Assembly: GCA_015521095.1 (NCBI GenBank)
Contig: WAOU01000014.1
Span: 1-8,847 of the forward strand
DNA: 8,847 nt
Source: Desulfurococcales archaeon
GTDB lineage: Archaea > Thermoproteota > Thermoprotei_A > Sulfolobales > Acidilobaceae
Reading direction: 5' to 3'
Part shown: positions 6,605 through 8,847 of the stretch, in pieces
Position numbering within the stretch: position 1 is the first letter of the stretch
Layout of the letters: each line of letters starts with the position of its first letter
The notes under the pieces: generated by a model
Databases searched by the model: none
Told to the model about the DNA's origin: nothing
The model's input: the letters and a program-made list of their open reading frames with translations, nothing else
Position numbers and translations under genes: made by a program

Positions 6605-6696
6605 TCTGTACTGGAGCCGATGAATGCTACGCCATCGATTGACCGCCGGCCCATTATCTGGGCCAGTGGGATGAAAGACGCCCGTCCCCCGAGAGG
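6605..6696. other. GC-rich gene-free stretch, possible small RNA
   Basis: Between the adenosyltransferase stop (6697) and the PCNA TATA box lie about 90 bases with no supported gene. By my count 6641-6700 is 65% GC (39 of 60), well above its neighbours. It can fold: GGCCC (6648-6652) pairs with GGGCC (6660-6664) over a 7-base loop, and CGATG (6618-6622) pairs with CATCG (6633-6637). On the minus strand ACTGG and CCAGT (complements of 6663-6667 and 6610-6614) close a 61-base unit ending in ACA, like a box H/ACA RNA. I see no kink-turn, and the alternative folds compete. In hyperthermophiles GC-rich intergenic islands often mark structured RNA, so the call is tentative and the strand is open. 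Confidence 0.25.
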
Positions 6697-7242
6697 CTAT
6701 ACATACTCGATCCCTGTCGTTTTTATCGCGGCCCTCAATGCAGCGGCAAAGAGAGCATCGCTTAGCCGATTCAATAATTTGCCTAAAAATAGGAGTTCTT
6801 CTCGCCTTTCCGCTAGATCGGTGTCTAGTGCTCTGAAGAATTCTCGTTCTGCACGTCTAACAATGCTTCTTGCCACATGTATGCTTGAGACACATGGAGT
6901 GCCATATGGTATAATGAAGCCCTTTAGGTTTATTCCTTCCATGAACTTATCAATGTATGCTTCAAGGACGGCGTCTTCGTCTCCCTTAAACCTTTGTGAC
7001 CCGCTTATTTCAAACCCTATATTAAACAATAGCTTCTGAGCATATTCCAGGAACTCGAGTATATCCTTTAGATCACCTATATTGGCTTCACTGCTACAAA
7101 TGGACCTCGAAAAGCCTAGGTAACTATTTGATTCATCCAGAGCACCCATAAACATCATTACATTGCTGTATTTCTTGACTCGTCCTTTTTTAGCCATACA
7201 AAAAGTATACCCGTCATCGCCTGTCCGCGTGTATATTTTCAT
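6697..7242 (-). CDS. PduO-type ATP:cob(I)alamin adenosyltransferase
   Basis: This enzyme transfers the adenosyl group of ATP to cob(I)alamin to make coenzyme B12. The four-helix-bundle family is recognised from YTRTGDDG (4-11, ATP site), GALDESNSYLG (33-43), VARSIVRRAER (123-133, with the catalytic Arg and Glu cluster) and LLNRLSDALF (156-165). At 181 residues it has family length. Two starts are possible. GTG at 7252-7254 adds four residues. ATG at 7240-7242 gives the usual M-K-I-Y-T start and has GGTGG (complement of 7251-7255) 8 bases upstream, so I prefer ATG. The common GDxGTT reads GDDGYT here. A TATA box near 7279-7289 suggests its own transcript. Likely clients are B12-dependent mutases or ribonucleotide reductase; none lies in the window. 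Confidence 0.92.
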   Translation of the reverse strand: MKIYTRTGDDGYTFCMAKKGRVKKYSNVMMFMGALDESNSYLGFSRSICSSEANIGDLKDILEFLEYAQKLLFNIGFEISGSQRFKGDEDAVLEAYIDKFMEGINLKGFIIPYGTPCVSSIHVARSIVRRAEREFFRALDTDLAERREELLFLGKLLNRLSDALFAAALRAAIKTTGIEYV

Positions 7243-7278
7243 ATCTTGAGCCACCAGGAGATTTAGTTTTCATTAGCT

Positions 7279-7289
7279 GATTATAAAAC
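7279..7289 (-). promoter_or_regulatory. Adenosyltransferase promoter (TATA box)
   Basis: The complement reads GTTTTATAATC. Transcription would begin near 7257-7260, almost at the GGTGG site. The message would have a leader of about 15 bases with the ATG start, or be nearly leaderless with the upstream GTG. The box lies between this gene and the 3' end of the tRNA, so the adenosyltransferase need not depend on tRNA read-through. Confidence 0.55.
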
Positions 7290-7304
7290 GGGATCGTATA
7301 GGAT

Positions 7305-7414
7305 TGGAGCCGCCGGCGGGATTCGAACCCGCGACCACCGGCTTTCTCGCGACTTCGGAGTCTATGTGCCGACCGCTACGAGGCCGGCGCTCTACCGGGC
7401 TGAGCTACGGCGGC
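7305..7414 (-). tRNA. tRNA-Thr (anticodon CGT), with intron and encoded CCA
   Basis: The minus strand folds into a full cloverleaf. The acceptor stem is GCCGCCG (7414-7408) with CGGCGGC (7315-7309). The D arm is GCTC and GAGC around AGCCCGGTA. The anticodon stem is CCGGC (7387-7383) with GCCGG (7342-7338). The T arm is GCGGG and CCCGC around TTCGAAT. Removing a 33-base intron gives the loop CTCGTAA, so the anticodon is CGT, which reads the Thr codon ACG. The short variable region (TGGTC) fits tRNA-Thr and excludes Ser. The discriminator is T (7308), and CCA follows in the DNA (7307-7305). A TATA-like block lies about 35-40 bases upstream. Confidence 0.96.
7344..7376 (-). other. tRNA intron at position 37/38 with bulge-helix-bulge
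   Basis: The 33-base intron sits at the usual archaeal site, one base after the anticodon. CTCG of the 5' exon (7382-7379) pairs with CGAG in the intron (7349-7346). This leaves two 3-base bulges, TAG (7378-7376) and AAA (7345-7343), on either side of a 4-bp helix: a standard target of the archaeal splicing endonuclease. Cutting after the second bulge base gives the boundaries stated. The inner intron can form TCGG with CCGA over a 10-base loop. It is too short to encode a protein. Confidence 0.9.
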
Positions 7415-7422
7415 GCACGCCC

Positions 7423-7474
7423 ATAATTCTCTGATAATGTAATGGGTTTTTTATAATTCTCCTCAGAGAATTAT
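7423..7474. repeat. 12-base inverted repeat around the tRNA TATA box, with a third half-copy
   Basis: ATAATTCTCTGA (7423-7434) is repeated in perfect inverted form as TCAGAGAATTAT (7463-7474). A further direct copy of the first nine bases, ATAATTCTC (7453-7461), forms a tight hairpin with GAGAATTAT (7466-7474) over a 4-base loop. The outer arms lie on either side of the tRNA TATA box, and the right arm ends at the stop codon of the PIN gene. It could be an operator, a 3' hairpin of the PIN message, or the trace of an insertion. The sequence alone does not decide. Confidence 0.7.
7446..7458 (-). promoter_or_regulatory. tRNA-Thr promoter (TATA box)
   Basis: The complement of this stretch reads AATTATAAAAAAC. 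Transcription would begin near 7425-7428, leaving a short 5' leader for RNase P before base 7414. The box overlaps one copy of the repeated ATAATTCTC element. Confidence 0.6.
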
Positions 7475-8109
7475 CATTGCGTTTCCATGCTTGTAAGGCC
7501 TTTAAGCATGCGTTCTATCATGATAACGAAGTCCTCTGGATCAACAACTATTATCCCTAGTTGTTCTCCTAGTTTTCTGATCCCATAATCACTTGTTACA
7601 ATAATACCCTTAAGCTCTAATGCGAGCAGTATGGTGTCTAGATCCTCAACGCTATCAACTAATCCTTTTCTTGTCGCCTCTCGATACTTCTCCCTAAGTC
7701 CTTTGATTGCAGTCCCAATACATTCTTCGTCTCCTTCACAATCTCGGGCGACTTTCCTAACAACTGTCTCGGCCACCCGTAATCCTTTGTAGAATCGTCT
7801 TCTTATGTCTGAGACATACTCTGAGAATACGCTTGCAGGTATCTGCATGGATAGCTTGTCGGGGGCTTTTATGGTTATCCATGTAGATAAATCATGGATC
7901 AGGTCAAGCCTCACATTGGATCCTATTAATATCCGGCGGAGCTCGCTCCAAGTGTTTGGAGTCATATAGAAGCGGGCATTCAATGATAGTCTAGCTTTCA
8001 TTAGGAGGCTGGCTATTTTCTCTACTACTTCTTCTAGTGTCTTGGCTTCAAAGTACTTTCTTAATCGTGCTTCAGTTATGGCAGTAGTATCAAGCACGAA
8101 TACGTCCAA
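7474..8109 (-). CDS. PIN-domain 'RNA ligase partner' family protein
   Basis: A 211-residue PIN-like protein that I assign to the RNA ligase partner family (UPF0278, MJ0950 type). This family is often encoded near the Pab1020-type RNA ligase and is presumed to act on RNA. The acidic PIN residues are in order: D7 in VLDTTAITEARL (5-16), E56 in TWSELRRIL (53-61), D156 and D158 in EDLDTILLALELKG (155-168), and D174 in TSDYGI (172-177). The middle holds a longer helical insert with KGLRVAETVVRKV (108-120), which sets it apart from small VapC toxins, as does the lack of an antitoxin gene. The start is TTG at 8107-8109: a TAA lies directly before it, and GGTGA (complement of 8115-8119) sits 5 bases upstream. 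It lies upstream of an intron-bearing tRNA on the same strand. Nuclease activity is inferred. Confidence 0.8.
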   Translation of the reverse strand: MDVFVLDTTAITEARLRKYFEAKTLEEVVEKIASLLMKARLSLNARFYMTPNTWSELRRILIGSNVRLDLIHDLSTWITIKAPDKLSMQIPASVFSEYVSDIRRRFYKGLRVAETVVRKVARDCEGDEECIGTAIKGLREKYREATRKGLVDSVEDLDTILLALELKGIIVTSDYGIRKLGEQLGIIVVDPEDFVIMIERMLKGLTSMETQ

Positions 8110-8216
8110 TTAACTCACCTTTTCAGTCCTATTCGAGGCCACTGCCGAGAGACTCGAAAGATTCTATTTCTTTACTTGTTCCCTAGTCTCTATGGTATAA
8201 GGAGAGTGATTAAATA
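8110..8216. promoter_or_regulatory. Divergent spacer between the PIN gene and the 125-residue gene
   Basis: This stretch must hold both promoters. Candidates are TATGGTATAAGG (8191-8202), readable on either strand, and the AT-rich block 8161-8177. Neither is a strong match at the right distance for both genes. TTCGAG (8132-8137) and CTCGAA (8153-8158) form a 6-bp inverted repeat over 15 bases. GGAGAGTGAT (8201-8210) is a likely ribosome site for the plus-strand gene. Confidence 0.4.
8115..8119 (-). promoter_or_regulatory. Shine-Dalgarno site fixing the TTG start of the PIN gene
   Basis: The complement reads GGTGA, 5 bases before the TTG at 8109, with an in-frame TAA between site and start. 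The next possible start (GTG, codon 5) would lose part of the first strand of the PIN fold. Confidence 0.7.
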
Positions 8217-8594
8217 ATGAGTGATCCTGAAAAATGGATGCCTCCCTTTGCCTCGGGCAAGCTTGCATCATCGTATAGGCCATTGTACTATTACTGGAAG
8301 GAGCTGAAGGAGTCTGGAGAAGAGGAGCTCTTAGAAAAGAGTACGTTGAACGAGGATGATTATAGGAAAGTTGTAGAACTTGCACAGAACTCTAGCAATG
8401 TATACGATATTCTTGAGTCTCTCAAAGAAGCTTTTAAAGAGAGGATTTCCCCGGAACATGCTGTCAAAGCACTAAGGAGATATGGCGTGAATGTCGACGA
8501 GGATTCTGCAGTCGAGATACTTGCTGGATTATTGGCTAGCTGGGCTATTGAAGCCGCCGAGAAGTGGGGTATGATAAGGCTTAGGGAGCGTTAA
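8217..8594 (+). CDS. Uncharacterised 125-residue protein
   Basis: I do not recognise this protein. It is soluble, charged and mostly helical by composition, with no signal peptide, membrane segment or cysteine. The N-terminus (KWMPPFASGKLASSYRPLYY, 6-25) is Pro- and aromatic-rich. Residues 29-75 are acidic with alternating Glu and Lys. Residues 77-119 contain SPEHAVKALRRYGVNVDEDS and a hydrophobic helix, ILAGLLASWAIEAAEKW, which could form a small helical domain. The start at ATG 8217 has GGAG and GTGAT within 16 bases upstream. Coding is supported by the good ribosome site, the lack of a competing frame, and a stop that meets the opposing gene exactly (TTAA). It diverges from the PIN gene, so co-regulation with it is possible but not shown. 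Confidence 0.75.
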   Translation: MSDPEKWMPPFASGKLASSYRPLYYYWKELKESGEEELLEKSTLNEDDYRKVVELAQNSSNVYDILESLKEAFKERISPEHAVKALRRYGVNVDEDSAVEILAGLLASWAIEAAEKWGMIRLRER

Positions 8595-8847
8595 GCTAGT
8601 AGTTTTAGTCTGCCTCTTCCCCTGAGAACGAGTCGTGCTTTGTTTATCGATGCTTCTAGCCTGTCCAGATCTCTGTTGGTTAACACGTCTTTTTCGAGAG
8701 CCCATAATATGAATTCGTCTAGTGCAGTAGATAGATCGTCGAGGATTGCTTCTGCTATTTTTCTAGTCTCTTCGTAGTCGGCTAGCTCGATCATTCTCTT
8801 TACTACTTCGTCGCTGGGATGTGTTTTTCCCGTGATATACTTATGTA
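8591..8847 (-). CDS. Uncharacterised protein (5'-partial, runs off the right edge)
   Basis: The frame is open on the minus strand from the right edge to the TAA at 8593-8591, giving 84 visible residues. An internal ATG at 8792-8794 could start a 67-residue protein. However, the residues before it (HKYITGKTHPSDEVVKRM) read as ordinary protein, no Shine-Dalgarno site precedes that ATG, and no stop occurs up to the edge, so the gene probably begins outside the window. The visible part is helical and rich in Glu, Asp, Leu and Arg, with a basic end (LVLRGRGRLKLLA). I do not recognise a family. The stop shares TTAA with the converging 125-residue gene. Confidence 0.65.
   Translation of the reverse strand, partial: HKYITGKTHPSDEVVKRMIELADYEETRKIAEAILDDLSTALDEFILWALEKDVLTNRDLDRLEASINKARLVLRGRGRLKLLA

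Noticed and set aside
6620..7039. Plus-strand open frame of 139 residues starting in the GC-rich island
   Set aside because: Most of it is opposite the adenosyltransferase, and no ribosome site fits. Only the first 75 or so bases lie in gene-free DNA.
7415..7445. Partial duplicate of the tRNA as an attachment site
   Set aside because: The only repeated sequence here is the AT-rich ATAATTCTC element, which does not match the tRNA.
7474..8109. VapC toxin of a toxin-antitoxin pair
   Set aside because: At 211 residues it is too long, its middle insert fits the RNA ligase partner family, and no small antitoxin gene precedes it on the strand.
1..8847. CRISPR array, insertion sequence or prophage
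   Set aside because: There are no spaced repeats of 24-40 bases, no transposase or integrase frames and no target duplications. The tRNA has no neighbouring integrase or repeated 3' end.

Overview
The window looks like chromosomal DNA from a hyperthermophilic crenarchaeon (Thermoproteota). The evidence is archaeal TATA boxes, GGTG-type Shine-Dalgarno sites, GTG and TTG starts, a class I lysyl-tRNA synthetase, a PCNA sliding clamp, a digeranylgeranylglyceryl-phosphate synthase of the archaeal lipid pathway, and a tRNA-Thr gene with a bulge-helix-bulge intron. GC content is intermediate. An order such as Desulfurococcales is a guess; no marker here settles it. I see no phage, insertion sequence, CRISPR array or plasmid gene.

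Layout. Bases 1-321 hold the 3' part of a plus-strand gene for a Cys-rich, probably metal-binding protein. It meets a minus-strand cluster tail to tail, and their stop codons share CTAG (318-321). The cluster (3914 down to 318) reads: UbiA-family lipid prenyltransferase, MetF-like reductase, 5-formyl-THF cyclo-ligase-like protein, macro-domain protein, UbiX flavin prenyltransferase, with gaps of 16-45 bases. A divergent promoter region (3915-4038) separates it from plus-strand lysS (4039-5664). LysS converges on minus-strand PCNA (6537 down to 5749). Upstream of PCNA come a GC-rich gene-free stretch that may hold a small RNA, a PduO-type cobalamin adenosyltransferase (7242 down to 6697), and tRNA-Thr(CGT) with a 33-base intron and encoded CCA (7414 down to 7305). 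Next is a PIN-domain protein of the 'RNA ligase partner' family (8109 down to 7474), diverging from an unrecognised 125-residue plus-strand gene (8217-8594). That gene shares its stop (TTAA, 8591-8594) with a last minus-strand gene cut by the window edge.

How the genes may work together. The five-gene cluster joins two isoprenoid-linked enzymes (ether-lipid prenyl transfer and prenyl-FMN synthesis) with two one-carbon pterin enzymes and an ADP-ribose-binding protein. UbiX makes the cofactor of UbiD decarboxylases, including the one in the modified archaeal mevalonate pathway, so a link to membrane-lipid supply is plausible but inferred. The right half is mostly information processing (LysRS, PCNA, tRNA, RNA-associated PIN protein). 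The most unusual local structure is a 12-base inverted repeat around the tRNA TATA box, with a third half-copy.

Most genes belong to known families. No clear new system was found; the best leads are the Cys-rich protein, the GC-rich intergenic stretch, the repeat at the tRNA promoter and the two unrecognised genes at the right edge.
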